From: Rhodopirellula sp.
GTDB lineage: Bacteria > Planctomycetota > Planctomycetia > Pirellulales > Pirellulaceae
Direction of reading: 5' to 3'
Assembly (NCBI GenBank): GCA_003513555.1
Contig: DOPG01000032.1
Coordinates: 31,100-95,099 of the forward strand
DNA length: 64,000 nt
Part shown: piece after piece, positions 1 to 9,379 of the stretch
Layout: every line of letters begins with the position of its first letter
Numbering within the stretch: the stretch's first letter is position 1
Position numbers and translations under genes: made by a program
Notes under the pieces: model-generated
Database searches by the model: none
Told to the model about the DNA's origin: nothing
Seen by the model: the letters and a program-made list of their open reading frames with translations, nothing else

Positions 1-936
1 GGTTCCCGGTCCTTGTGAATTCCCCTCATCGCTAAACCCAGCAGCCCTCAACAGTGGTAACATTCCTGGGGTGGAAGGTGGATCTGCTCCAGGTGGCACG
101 TAGCCGATCATGGCTGGATTTCCACACAAGAAGACATGGGTGTTCTTGGCAGAAAGCGGATCACCGGCAGCTTCCGCGAGCTGCCCTGATGTAAAAAGTT
201 GTTGCAAATATTGCTTGCCGACAAAGTTGGGATGAGACTCATCAAGATTTTCCGGATCTCTGGTCGTGAACGGCAAATAACGGTACTGAGAATACTGCCG
301 CATCAACTCGGCATGCTCCACGGCATACGCGAGATCAACACGGCGGCGCACACTGGTGACATTAACGATTTTCCCCTGATGTCCTTCTGCAAGCAATTTA
401 GCAGTCATTGCGTTATGAGGTGCTTCACCAGTTCCTGTTCCGAGCATCAACACGGTATCGTCGACTCCCACGTCTCGCAGGGTGTAATGCCCGGTGATTT
501 TCTTCTGAACTTCCAACCGATCGCCAACAGCAAACTCGAACAGTCTCGGGGTCAATACAGGCGGCTTGTTATCAGGTGAACTCGCCTGACGCACCAATGT
601 GATATAGAACTCGAAATAGTCTAAGGAGGCAACTGGAGCGACTCGGCCATCAGCATCCAGCATGGGGCAGGAAATCGAATATGCCCGACGCGTCAGCTTT
701 CGGATTTTTTTCTCAGGAACCTCTTCGGGTTGGGTGCCCTGACACCTCCGCTCCCAATTTCCAATTCCGAGTGCGACGTACTGGCCCGGCTCAAACTGCG
801 GGATGGGGTTATCCGGACGAATCCGAAAGCGAGCCAACTCATCATTGGCATCAACTCGCTCGATGATCGTTGCATTATAAAATTTTTCCCGAAGCTGAGT
901 TGCCTCGGCGGCTTCCAGGGGTGCCGAACCGATCAT
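1..936 (-). CDS. Ferredoxin--NADP reductase, partial (C-terminus outside window)
   Basis: FAD enzyme passing electrons between reduced ferredoxin or flavodoxin and NADP(H). The visible 312 residues read MIGSAPLEAAEATQ at the start, then a flavin-binding barrel with FEPGQYVALGI and the RAYSIS motif (R-x-Y-S holds FAD), and a nucleotide-binding half with GTGTGEAPHNAM. Near the cut end FLCGNPAMIG matches the family's CGxPxMI segment. The frame stays open to the first base, so the C-terminal part lies outside. I chose the ATG at 936; an in-frame TTG three codons upstream is possible. A 13-codon reading frame ends one base before this ATG. It is divergent from the SHD1 gene. Family is clear; the in vivo electron partner is not. 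Confidence 0.85.
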   Translation of the reverse strand, partial: MIGSAPLEAAEATQLREKFYNATIIERVDANDELARFRIRPDNPIPQFEPGQYVALGIGNWERRCQGTQPEEVPEKKIRKLTRRAYSISCPMLDADGRVAPVASLDYFEFYITLVRQASSPDNKPPVLTPRLFEFAVGDRLEVQKKITGHYTLRDVGVDDTVLMLGTGTGEAPHNAMTAKLLAEGHQGKIVNVTSVRRRVDLAYAVEHAELMRQYSQYRYLPFTTRDPENLDESHPNFVGKQYLQQLFTSGQLAEAAGDPLSAKNTHVFLCGNPAMIGYVPPGADPPSTPGMLPLLRAAGFSDEGNSQGPGT

Positions 937-1234
937 GTCACTCAATGTGGCTCTCCGCAGGATTGATCGCTGAATCCATTTCCTTCCAAGCGTAACAAAC
1001 GGCTCAAAACCCTAAAACTCAACAAAATATGCTCAGTTTTCGGGGCCGCATTTTAAACGCAATCTCAATATAATGGATTCGGAAGTCCACATGCGGATGA
1101 ACCGCAATCAGCTCCGCCCCACTGCCGAAACGGGCATTCTCGACGATTTTAAGGCACAAATAGCGATGGATACATCGAAAGGCTGCAACCGCACCACCTC
1201 CCTCTTTCAGCACCAATGGCGTCGGAGCATCGCA

Positions 1235-2761
1235 ATGGCATCGCGAGTCGCGATCATCGCCGTGCTGTCAGTGGTCAGGATGTCCGCTGCACAAGCGGAA
1301 CTCTGGACTGACCTGCAGGGCACTCACACGGTCGAAGCTCGGATGGTCGGATTATGGGGTGACTCGGTGATCCTTGAGCTGACAGGTGGCAAACGCGTTG
1401 CTGTCAAACTGGAGGATCTACGCAGCGAAAGTCGTATCCAAGCACAGAAACTTGCAGTTCAACTCAAAGCATCCCGCGCCGACCGCGTCTCAGAATTACA
1501 GGGAAACGCAGCAGCAGCTTCCGCTGCAGCCCCCCAACCACTTCCTAGGCCGGCTGATGCACCTGCTTACCAAGCTCCTCAAGCCAATGCCAGTGTCGCT
1601 GACTTCATAAACCAAATCGACGATGCAATCACTGACGGCCATCTGATAGCTGTTTACGATGCATTGCCCCCGAGCTATCGGAAAGATGTTGACGATGTGG
1701 TGAAGCTGACAGCATCTCAACTGAATCAAGCTTCATGGCAGGGTTTAGTAGGTACTGCCCAGAGACTGGGTGATGTTATCGTTAATCACCAAACATGGTT
1801 CCTCTCAAGCCCTCGTATTCAAGCTCTGCCACCGAAAGATTTCGATGCAGTTGAGGAACAGATTCTGCCGCTTGCTGATCTGATGCGAGTCGGACTGTCA
1901 CCAGAAGCTACAAATTTGAATCAGCTGCAAACAGTCAACTTCGGTCAATGGTTAACTGCACGGGACAAAGTGATTGCTCCCTACTTGGCTCAACTGGTTG
2001 ACCGAATCGGTTTGAGCATCGGTCGACAAGTCACCGTCAAGTCAGAAAAAGACGGAGTCGCGGTCATCAGTGTGGAACAAGATGGCGCATCGCGAGACAT
2101 CCAACTTGTTTCCATTGATGGTTATTGGGTTCCCAAAACTATCGCTGACGAATGGGACGCAAATATTGATTCACTTAAAGGCGATATCGCTGGTACCACT
2201 GGGATGATTGATTCACTGGGTGCCGTGGTGGGAGCCTTCAATCCTGCACTCAATCCACTGGCAAATTCGCAATCATCAGACCAATTCCATGGAGCGATGG
2301 ATGGTTTGTTTTCGCCGACCGTTCAAACAGCTCTGATCACTCTCGCCACCGCTCTTGGCAAAACTCCAGTCGTCGCCTCGAACCAAGGCAACGGACGTGG
2401 CAATAGCGGCTTCGGTGGATATAACGAAGGCTACGGAGATGAAATGGGCGATGACATGGGAGATGAAATGGGTGATGACATGTCGGGTGGTTATGGTGGC
2501 AGCGGGGGCCCCGCCGCATTTCCAGGAGCCCCAGGGGGCGGATATGGCGGAAGCAATGGACGACCTCCTTCGCCAGGAGCTCCCGGTGGACCTGGTGCTG
2601 GCGGAAGTAATGGACGACCTCCTTCACCCGGAGCACCAGGTGGCCCGGGAGCTGGCAGAAGCAATGGACGACCTCCCTCTCCAGGAGCCCCAGGCGGACC
2701 CGGCGGCAGCAACGGACGGCCTCCTTCCCCAGGAGCTCCTGGTGGTCCCGGCGCCAGCTGA
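1235..2761 (+). CDS. Secreted SHD1-domain protein with collagen-like repeat tail
   Basis: Secreted protein of unknown function. From the ATG at 1235 it is 508 residues. A signal peptide (MASRVAII...SAAQA) ends before ELWTD. About 45 residues of SHD1 type follow (WTDLQGTHTVEARMVGLWGD, then KRVAVKLEDL), a module common in planctomycete surface proteins. The middle is helical without a recognised domain. The tail has alternating GDEMGDDM units and four Pro/Gly-rich units (SNGRPPSPGAPGGPG) encoded by a 54-nt tandem repeat. GGAG about seven bases upstream supports 1235; an ATG at 1166 and a longer frame from 1073 would bury the signal peptide. The tail suggests an extended, possibly cell-wall-associated stalk; that is inference. 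Confidence 0.75.
   Translation: MASRVAIIAVLSVVRMSAAQAELWTDLQGTHTVEARMVGLWGDSVILELTGGKRVAVKLEDLRSESRIQAQKLAVQLKASRADRVSELQGNAAAASAAAPQPLPRPADAPAYQAPQANASVADFINQIDDAITDGHLIAVYDALPPSYRKDVDDVVKLTASQLNQASWQGLVGTAQRLGDVIVNHQTWFLSSPRIQALPPKDFDAVEEQILPLADLMRVGLSPEATNLNQLQTVNFGQWLTARDKVIAPYLAQLVDRIGLSIGRQVTVKSEKDGVAVISVEQDGASRDIQLVSIDGYWVPKTIADEWDANIDSLKGDIAGTTGMIDSLGAVVGAFNPALNPLANSQSSDQFHGAMDGLFSPTVQTALITLATALGKTPVVASNQGNGRGNSGFGGYNEGYGDEMGDDMGDEMGDDMSGGYGGSGGPAAFPGAPGGGYGGSNGRPPSPGAPGGPGAGGSNGRPPSPGAPGGPGAGRSNGRPPSPGAPGGPGGSNGRPPSPGAPGGPGAS
2546..2755 (+). repeat. 54-nt in-frame tandem repeat, four units
   Basis: Units begin at 2546, 2600, 2654 and 2702, with lengths 54, 54, 48 and 54 nt. Each codes for roughly GGSNGRPPSPGAPGGPGA. 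The third unit lacks two codons. The units differ mainly at third codon positions, so the protein repeat is better kept than the DNA. Confidence 0.9.
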
Positions 2762-2983
2762 ACAGCTGCTTAAAAACGATTCGAAAATAATTTTGGGGCA
2801 AGCAATTATCAGTAATTGCGATGTGCAATCCCAACCAAACCAAGATGCAAGCCGAATCGCCCACGGCTAGTCATATCTGCGAGGCCGACACCAAGATGTT
2901 GTCGGTGAATGAGTTGAAAGCCTCAAGCCACAAGCTTCCCAATTGTGAAACGGCTCTTCCAATGAACACGGAGCTCCAATAGT

Positions 2984-4423
2984 TTGAACAAAACAACGCG
3001 CCGCCGCGTGGCCATCATTGGCGGAGGCCTCTCTGGGCTTTCGACTGCCGCTAAGCTGCATCGTCTTGATGATTCGGTTCAGCTGGTCTTATTTGAGAGT
3101 GGAACTCGTGTGGGCGGGGTCATCCATACGGAGCAGGTTGGCGAATTTCTGATTGACCACGGTGCGGACATGTTTTCCCAGAAACCGTCGGCAGCAATTG
3201 ATTTTTGCCGTGAATTGGGGCTGGAAGACCAGCTGATCGAACCCAAATCCTCAGGTCGAGGAGCCCGAATCGTTCGGAACGGTCAGCTGGTACCCATTCC
3301 TGAAGGCTTTGTTCTGATGCGGGCGACACAGCTGTGGCCCATGCTCCGCACGCCGTTGCTGAGCCTGCATGGCAAACTGCGATTCTTGATGGAACGCTGG
3401 ATTGCACCTCCCAAGACCGATGAAGACGAATCTGTATCGTCATTCGTCCAACGAAGAATGGGGCAAGAGGTTCTTGACCGAATCGTTGCTCCTCTGTCGG
3501 CTGGCATCTACACGGCAGATGTCACCAAGTTAAGCATGCAAACCACCATGCAAGCCATCGCCATCATGGAAAAAAAATATGGATCACTTGCCCGAGCCAC
3601 AGCGGTTCGACGCCGCAAAGGTGAAGATTCAGTCGAACGTGGCAGCACGGGTGCCCGCTATGGCCAATTCCGGGCATTTCAAAACGGGATGATTGGACTC
3701 ATCAACGGTATCGCACAATCGTTGCCCGACGATTCGATCCATCTGAATTGCCCGGTGGAGTCGATTCGTTCAATTGGTAATCAGTGGATCGTCACTGAAT
3801 CAGGAACAGATCACAAGTTTGATCATGTGGTCGTCGCTGTGCCGCCCAAGGCGGCGGTCAATCTGTTAGAGCCCATTGCGCCACTGGCATCAGCCGAGTT
3901 GGCCAAGATCGAATCCGCATCAGCAGCGATCGTCGTGCTAGGAGTGTCAGCAACTAACATTAAACGTCCCGTGAACACGTTTGGTTTTGTCGTTCCCATT
4001 TCTGAAAGGCGGAGAATTCTCGCAGGCAGTTTTGCGAGCCATAAATTCAGTGGTCGATCACCGGAAGACCACGTTTTGATCCGCGTTTTCATGGGTGGTG
4101 CAATGCAATCTGAGCTGCTGGAAAAGTCAGATGAAGAACTTACCACGATTGCTCAGGAAGAGCTGAGTGAGCTCATTGGACTGACAGGTGATCCACTAGT
4201 AAGCCGCGTCGTCCGCTGGAACGATGCCATGCCTCAATACCATGTAGGGCACGGTGATCGCGTCCGCATCATCGACGATGAAATTGGCAAGATTCCCGGC
4301 CTGTGGTTTACCAGCAACGCATTACATGGCGTCGGGATCGCCCCAGTGATCCAGCAGGCTGATCAAGTTGCTCGTCAGGTCGTCTCCTCACTGAGTGAAT
4401 CAGGCGACGCGTCTGACAGCTAG
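2984..4423 (+). CDS. hemY: Protoporphyrinogen/coproporphyrinogen III oxidase (FAD type)
   Basis: FAD-dependent oxidase of late haem synthesis, removing six electrons from the porphyrinogen ring. 479 residues, normal for the family. The N-terminal Rossmann dinucleotide site is IIGGGLSGLSTA (residues 11-22), followed by LVLFESGTRVGGVI with the flavin-ribose acidic residue and RVGG loop. The C-terminal FAD segment is HGVGIAPVIQQA. The start is TTG at 2984, because an in-frame TGA lies at 2963. Whether the substrate is protoporphyrinogen IX or coproporphyrinogen III (CgoX-like) cannot be told from sequence alone. The last 24 bases overlap the 3' end of the convergent kinase gene. Confidence 0.88.
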   Translation: MNKTTRRRVAIIGGGLSGLSTAAKLHRLDDSVQLVLFESGTRVGGVIHTEQVGEFLIDHGADMFSQKPSAAIDFCRELGLEDQLIEPKSSGRGARIVRNGQLVPIPEGFVLMRATQLWPMLRTPLLSLHGKLRFLMERWIAPPKTDEDESVSSFVQRRMGQEVLDRIVAPLSAGIYTADVTKLSMQTTMQAIAIMEKKYGSLARATAVRRRKGEDSVERGSTGARYGQFRAFQNGMIGLINGIAQSLPDDSIHLNCPVESIRSIGNQWIVTESGTDHKFDHVVVAVPPKAAVNLLEPIAPLASAELAKIESASAAIVVLGVSATNIKRPVNTFGFVVPISERRRILAGSFASHKFSGRSPEDHVLIRVFMGGAMQSELLEKSDEELTTIAQEELSELIGLTGDPLVSRVVRWNDAMPQYHVGHGDRVRIIDDEIGKIPGLWFTSNALHGVGIAPVIQQADQVARQVVSSLSESGDASDS

Positions 4424-5350
4424 CGTGTTAGGGGACGGCTCGGATTTCAGACTGACTGATCGATCGCTCAGCGGGAACCGAATCTTCTCCATCGCATTTC
4501 GCATGGCGACTGCATCACGAAACCGTTTTTTGGGACTTGGATCTATCGCCTTACGAATCAGTGCCACCAGATCACTGGAAAGCCCGCGCCGAAGTTTATT
4601 GAACGCGGGGAGAGACTCGAATGGGTACTCAGGAACCTCTCCAGCCAGAGCACGATAGATCACGAGCCCCAGCGAAAACACATCACTACGGTAGGAAGGA
4701 TGCCCCATAGCCTGCTCGGGAGCCATGTAACCCAATGTCCCCGAGGCTGAAACATCGTGAGCCCCCCGCTCGATTCGCGCTAAACCAAAATCGGTCAACT
4801 GAATCCCTTGCTCGGGAAAGAGAATAAAATTCTCCGGCTTGATGTCACGATGCAGAACTCTATTTTCATGAGCATACGCCACAGCACTGGTCATTTGCAC
4901 CACGTAATCGATGGCGGCAGCCCGAGAGATACGCCGACTCAACCGATCAGCCAAACTTTCTTCACCTAACGGAAAAACAATGACAAAGTGGCCATCAATG
5001 AAGCGGGCGTCTTTGAGCGGCAGCACGCAGGGGTGATCCAACTTCGCCATGATCCGGACTTCACGCTGCATGTCTTCCAGCGATTGCGAATTGCTGATGT
5101 ACCGTTCGTCCGGTATTTTCAACGCCACTTTACGATCCTCAATCAGATCGTGCGCGGCAAAGACCGTCGCAAAGCCACCCTCTCCCAAGCGTCGCAAAAG
5201 CCTGTATTTGTCCAGACGCCGACCAACACGAAGGGCAGCAGTTTCTTCACCTTCGGCACAGAAAATCTTCAGGGAGGGGGCCACAAGCATCTCATCGATC
5301 GCGTAACGAACCAAACCGTCAACTTGAGAAAATATCCAGATGAAGGACAT
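4400..5350 (-). CDS. Ser/Thr protein kinase, cytosolic, compact
   Basis: Hanks-type kinase of 316 residues with little beyond the catalytic domain. Visible motifs are the glycine loop GEGGFATV (about 57-64), VALK with ATP-binding Lys78, the catalytic loop HRDIKPEN (167-174), DFGLA (187-191) and GYMAPEQ in the activation segment. It should be active. There is no transmembrane segment, unlike the kinase at 7539. A GTG one codon upstream is an alternative start. The gene converges on and overlaps the porphyrinogen oxidase. Its substrate is unknown. Confidence 0.88.
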   Translation of the reverse strand: MSFIWIFSQVDGLVRYAIDEMLVAPSLKIFCAEGEETAALRVGRRLDKYRLLRRLGEGGFATVFAAHDLIEDRKVALKIPDERYISNSQSLEDMQREVRIMAKLDHPCVLPLKDARFIDGHFVIVFPLGEESLADRLSRRISRAAAIDYVVQMTSAVAYAHENRVLHRDIKPENFILFPEQGIQLTDFGLARIERGAHDVSASGTLGYMAPEQAMGHPSYRSDVFSLGLVIYRALAGEVPEYPFESLPAFNKLRRGLSSDLVALIRKAIDPSPKKRFRDAVAMRNAMEKIRFPLSDRSVSLKSEPSPNTLAVRRVA

Positions 5351-5568
5351 CACTTCACACTAAGAAAAGAAACACTCTTTTCTGAGCAATATTTTTCCCG
5401 CTGACCTTTTTGGTAGATCGTCAAACTCATACCGGTCAGCACAGTTTTTCCGACGGTACCCAGAGTCCCTGTCCCCAAACACACTTCACCAGACGGCAAA
5501 GTCGTCACAGTTTAACGTCCAAGGACTTCCTGCAAACGCACACGGGGAGCTGATTCGCATTGGCTTTC

Positions 5569-7401
5569 CTATTTTTCAAACGAACCCAACTTTTCCGCCG
5601 CACCAAGACGTCGAAACAGCAGCAGTCGCATATCAGCCACCTCCTCCCCAGCGACCTCACGGGCCCGCAAGGTCAGTGTTGCCCTGCCCGGGGCGAGTTG
5701 CACAACGCCCAGCGTCATCGGCTGCCAATCACGCACATAACCCTCAATACGTTTAAACCGATCCTCTGCGGCCCCAATCAAAGGAACCTCATTGGCCACT
5801 TCAATCGTTTTCTCGATTTTTTCATCACCAATCGAAAGCTCGATTTTCGATCCGATATCGTGTTGCTTGCAGGCGTAATACATCTGAACCTCGTACTTCC
5901 CACGACTCAAAACCTCCACATCCCAGGTAATCGAATCCTCCAAAGTTCTCCAATTCGTCATGAAAGTGCAGTTTGGAAAACGATTACTGCGTCGAACACC
6001 GCCATGAGCGTGAGCATCTCGGGAGGGCAATTGAGTGTATTCTGCATCTGGATGAGCCAAAGTGATGGGCCGGGTCTCTGGATCCCGACTGGACTTCAGC
6101 GAGGTTTCAGCCAGCCAGCTATCTAACTGTTTCTTCAGTCTTTTTACGACCTGTGGCTTTTTTTCTGTCAAATCACTCTTCTCGCGAGGATCGTTGATGA
6201 TGTCATACAGACCCCCACCCATTTGAAGGCGGTATTGGTCATCACGAGCAGTTGCCTTTTTGTTCCATGTGCTGAACATCACGCGAGATTCCCAATCGTC
6301 TCCGCCACCGGTCAACAAAGGCTTGATAGATTTACCATCGAGAGGCTTGGGGGGATCAAAGTCGATTCCTGCAAAGTCTGCAAGAGTCGGTAATAAATCA
6401 ATTGCACCCGCAATCCGATTTACCTTGGTCCCCGCGGAAATACAGCGTGGATATCGCACCAGACAAGGCGATCGCAATCCACCTTCGTTGGTCGAGCCTT
6501 TACGCCCACGCATTCCTGCATTGAAACGTGCACCGTTGGGTCCATTGTCTGAAAAGTAGATCACGATGGTGTCCTCACCGGCCCCAATCGAATCAAGATG
6601 CTGGAGCAACCGTCCCACATTGGCATCGATATTTTCACACATCGCCAAGGCAGCGCGCGTGTGTGTCAGCTTTTCGTTCCTTGCATTCGCTGCTTCAGGA
6701 TCCGGCACAATCTCTTTGTCAGCAAATTTTCGCCAATACTGATCTGGCACCTGCATGGGTGAGTGCGGGGTATTCAGAGCAAGGTAAACAAAGAAAGGTT
6801 GTTCGCGATGCGAATCAATGAATTGGATCGTGCGATTGGTTAAATCATCAACAATGAAACCGTCACCTTTCACAAGACGACCATTATGTTCCAGCATGGG
6901 TGAGAAATAGTTGCCCCAATGCCCACTACAAAACCCATAATAGTCATCAAAGCCGCGAGCATTGGGATGGTAGGGGTACTGCATTCCACTATGCCACTTT
7001 CCATAACATCCGGTTGCATAACCGCCTTTTCGAAAAACCTCAGCTATTGTCTGCTCGTCAGAATTGAATCTTTCACCACCAGCCGATGTGCTGTAAACAC
7101 CTGACCGGTTGTGGTATCTGCCTGTAAGAAACTCTGCTCTGGTGGGTGAACACACGGCACAAACATAGAAGCGATCAATCTCGGCACCATCACGTGCCAT
7201 GGCATCGATATTAGGCGTGTTAAGATTGGGATTTCCATGCAGGCTGAGGTCCCCCCAACCCTGATCGTCAGTCAATATCACAACCACATTAGGTCGCTTG
7301 ACTCCGTCATCCGACAAACACCTATCGGATGACAGTAGCATGCCTGCAAGAGTTACAAGCAGAGCAACGGAGAATTTTTTCCGGACAGGGATCAACAACA
7401 T
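5569..7401 (-). CDS. Secreted sulfatase (arylsulfatase A-like) with C-terminal beta domain
   Basis: Hydrolyses a sulfate ester, probably on a polysaccharide outside the cytoplasm. 610 residues. A signal peptide spans about 1-30 (RKKFSVALLVTLAGMLL). Metal ligands are in ILTDDQGWGD, and the formylglycine motif CSPTR (Cys84-Arg88) is followed by LTGRYHNRSGV. IYFSDNGPNGARF supplies a second metal-site segment. The catalytic part ends near residue 440. The last ~150 residues resemble an all-beta accessory domain of the galactose-binding kind. Activity needs a formylglycine-generating enzyme encoded elsewhere. Divergent from the kinase at 7539, with 137 bp between starts. Substrate not predictable here. 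Confidence 0.9.
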   Translation of the reverse strand: MLLIPVRKKFSVALLVTLAGMLLSSDRCLSDDGVKRPNVVVILTDDQGWGDLSLHGNPNLNTPNIDAMARDGAEIDRFYVCAVCSPTRAEFLTGRYHNRSGVYSTSAGGERFNSDEQTIAEVFRKGGYATGCYGKWHSGMQYPYHPNARGFDDYYGFCSGHWGNYFSPMLEHNGRLVKGDGFIVDDLTNRTIQFIDSHREQPFFVYLALNTPHSPMQVPDQYWRKFADKEIVPDPEAANARNEKLTHTRAALAMCENIDANVGRLLQHLDSIGAGEDTIVIYFSDNGPNGARFNAGMRGRKGSTNEGGLRSPCLVRYPRCISAGTKVNRIAGAIDLLPTLADFAGIDFDPPKPLDGKSIKPLLTGGGDDWESRVMFSTWNKKATARDDQYRLQMGGGLYDIINDPREKSDLTEKKPQVVKRLKKQLDSWLAETSLKSSRDPETRPITLAHPDAEYTQLPSRDAHAHGGVRRSNRFPNCTFMTNWRTLEDSITWDVEVLSRGKYEVQMYYACKQHDIGSKIELSIGDEKIEKTIEVANEVPLIGAAEDRFKRIEGYVRDWQPMTLGVVQLAPGRATLTLRAREVAGEEVADMRLLLFRRLGAAEKLGSFEK

Positions 7402-7538
7402 TTTTCATTCTTTCTCGGGGACATTCACGTGTTACTCACAGCCTAATTTGGGTAAGTCGCTCAAGCAACGCGACTGATTCTCTGAAAGCACTCGCTTCAC
7501 GGCAATCTACTGTCAAACTTGCCTTTATACTGTGACAC

Positions 7539-9209
7539 ATGGAGAAAACGCCCGAAGACAAACACAGCATTCCAAACAGGCCAGATACCTCTAATGAGGT
7601 AGCTCCGGCTTCACACAAAGACATGTCTCAAGACCACCAGCAGGTACTTGAAACTGTCATGGCTGAATATCTCGAAAAGCTTGATTCAGGCAAAACTCCT
7701 GACCCAGCGGCTTATCTTGAAGCATATCCACAGCATGCAGACGAACTTTCTACGTTTTTCCGAAATCACCATTGGCTAGGGGCGAATTCGCCCCCCGATG
7801 CACCATCTCTCTTAGGTGCAAAGATTGGGCCCTATCAGATCGAAAGGGAAATAGCGCGAGGTGGAATGGGAGTCGTGTATCAGGCGCATCAGGAAGGGCT
7901 CGACCGAAGGGTTGCCTTAAAGCTGATCAGTGGTGGTGTGCTTGCAGGTAAAGAAGAGCGTAGTCGTTTCCGATTAGAGGCAGAAGCAGCGGCACGGCTT
8001 GATCATCCCGGCATCATCTCAATTTTTGATATCGGCTCGTGGCGCGGCTATGAATATTTTTCGATGGCATTCATCGATGGCCCTACGCTTCAGAGACACG
8101 TCGATGCACGTGATTTAAGTTACGAGCAAATAGCGAACGTGCTGCGCGATGTTGCGAATGCGGTTCACTATGCACACCGTTCGGGAATCATCCATCGCGA
8201 CCTGAAGCCCGACAATATTTTAATCAATGCTGATGGCTATCCCCTGGTCGCTGACTTCGGTTTGGCAAAAACACATCGTGGTGGCAGTATCCTGACTCAA
8301 ACGGGGCAGATTCTGGGTACACCGCACTACATGAGCCCGGAACAAGCAAGTGGAGATCGTGGCTCCGATACCTCCTCCGACATCTACTCCCTCGGTGCTA
8401 TTCTGTACGCGATGCTGACGGGACAACCACCCCATGAAGGCGAATCCGCCGCACAAATTCTCCGAAGTCTCGCGGAAAATGAACCTTCAACACCACGACA
8501 AATACGCAAAGATGTCCCCCCAGACCTTGAGAACATCTGCTTGAGGGCAATGCGACCTGAACCGGTCGCCCGTTATGAAACAGCAGAAGACATCGCAAGT
8601 GATCTTGAACGTTACCTTTCCGGTGAGCCAATCCAGGCTGGAAGTAGCGGTTTACTGGACCGTATGGCACGTGAGTTTCGGCGAGATCAGCACCAGACGT
8701 CTTTCAAGAGCTGGGATCGGGCTTTGGAGAGTATCGGTTTCATTGTTTTCATAGCCCATTTGCTGATGTACGGATGGCAGTGGTTATCTGATACACCAAA
8801 CAATTGGGTTGCCTATTGGCCCGCACGGGCCGTGATGTTATGTGCTATTTTCTTTGTCATTTACCGGGCACGCGACGGTGCGATGCTGCCCAGCAGCGTA
8901 GCAGAACGTCCCGTCTGGTCCATCTGGATTGCCTATCTCGTCACGCTCGCGGTACTGAATTTGATCACCATTGCCAGTGGTGACGAACAAGACAATTTAT
9001 TCCAAACTGCAGCGGCACTGAGTGGTTTCGCATTTATCGCCATGTCAGGCCACATCTGGGGTGGCGCGGCCCCCTTGGGCTTGGGGTTTCTCGCAGTTGC
9101 CGCAGCCTGTGCTCTGGCCCCATCAGTCTCACCGCTATTGATGGGAACCATGTGGCTGCTCAGCATGCTGATACTTGCCCGCCATTACCGCTGTAAATCA
9201 GCAAACTAA
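7539..9209 (+). CDS. Membrane-anchored Ser/Thr protein kinase
   Basis: 556-residue Hanks-type kinase. The N-terminal ~95 residues carry the EYLEKLDSGKTPDPAAYL segment frequent before planctomycete kinase domains. The catalytic domain covers about 97-363: glycine loop ARGGMGVVY, VALKLI with Lys128, HRDLKPDN (219-226), DFGLAK (239-244), GTPHYMSPEQA. From about residue 400 to the end there are five or six hydrophobic segments, so the kinase domain should face the cytoplasm from a multi-pass anchor rather than a single helix with an external sensor. All catalytic residues are present. A TATACT hexamer ends eight bases before the ATG, but I see no good -35 box. Confidence 0.9.
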   Translation: MEKTPEDKHSIPNRPDTSNEVAPASHKDMSQDHQQVLETVMAEYLEKLDSGKTPDPAAYLEAYPQHADELSTFFRNHHWLGANSPPDAPSLLGAKIGPYQIEREIARGGMGVVYQAHQEGLDRRVALKLISGGVLAGKEERSRFRLEAEAAARLDHPGIISIFDIGSWRGYEYFSMAFIDGPTLQRHVDARDLSYEQIANVLRDVANAVHYAHRSGIIHRDLKPDNILINADGYPLVADFGLAKTHRGGSILTQTGQILGTPHYMSPEQASGDRGSDTSSDIYSLGAILYAMLTGQPPHEGESAAQILRSLAENEPSTPRQIRKDVPPDLENICLRAMRPEPVARYETAEDIASDLERYLSGEPIQAGSSGLLDRMAREFRRDQHQTSFKSWDRALESIGFIVFIAHLLMYGWQWLSDTPNNWVAYWPARAVMLCAIFFVIYRARDGAMLPSSVAERPVWSIWIAYLVTLAVLNLITIASGDEQDNLFQTAAALSGFAFIAMSGHIWGGAAPLGLGFLAVAAACALAPSVSPLLMGTMWLLSMLILARHYRCKSAN

Positions 9210-9379
9210 GCGTGTATTGACTCCGTAGGAACCCTAAGTGCTTGCAAAAGCAGTGGGTCATCCAAGCTTCGGAACTTGCCTCTGTATTTCAAACGTTTGC
9301 CGGGTGAAACCCTGACAAATCATGCGTACAATGAGTGCTTCCTTCCATCAATCATTTCAGCCCCGAGGTAGCCGCCACG

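Noticed and set aside
2337..2864. Long minus-strand reading frames opposite the repeat tail of the SHD1 protein
   Set aside because: They arise from the repeat composition on the other strand; no signal peptide, domain or ribosome site.
7526..7531. TATACT as a -10 box giving a leaderless kinase transcript
   Set aside because: No matching -35 hexamer at the expected spacing, so not listed as a promoter.
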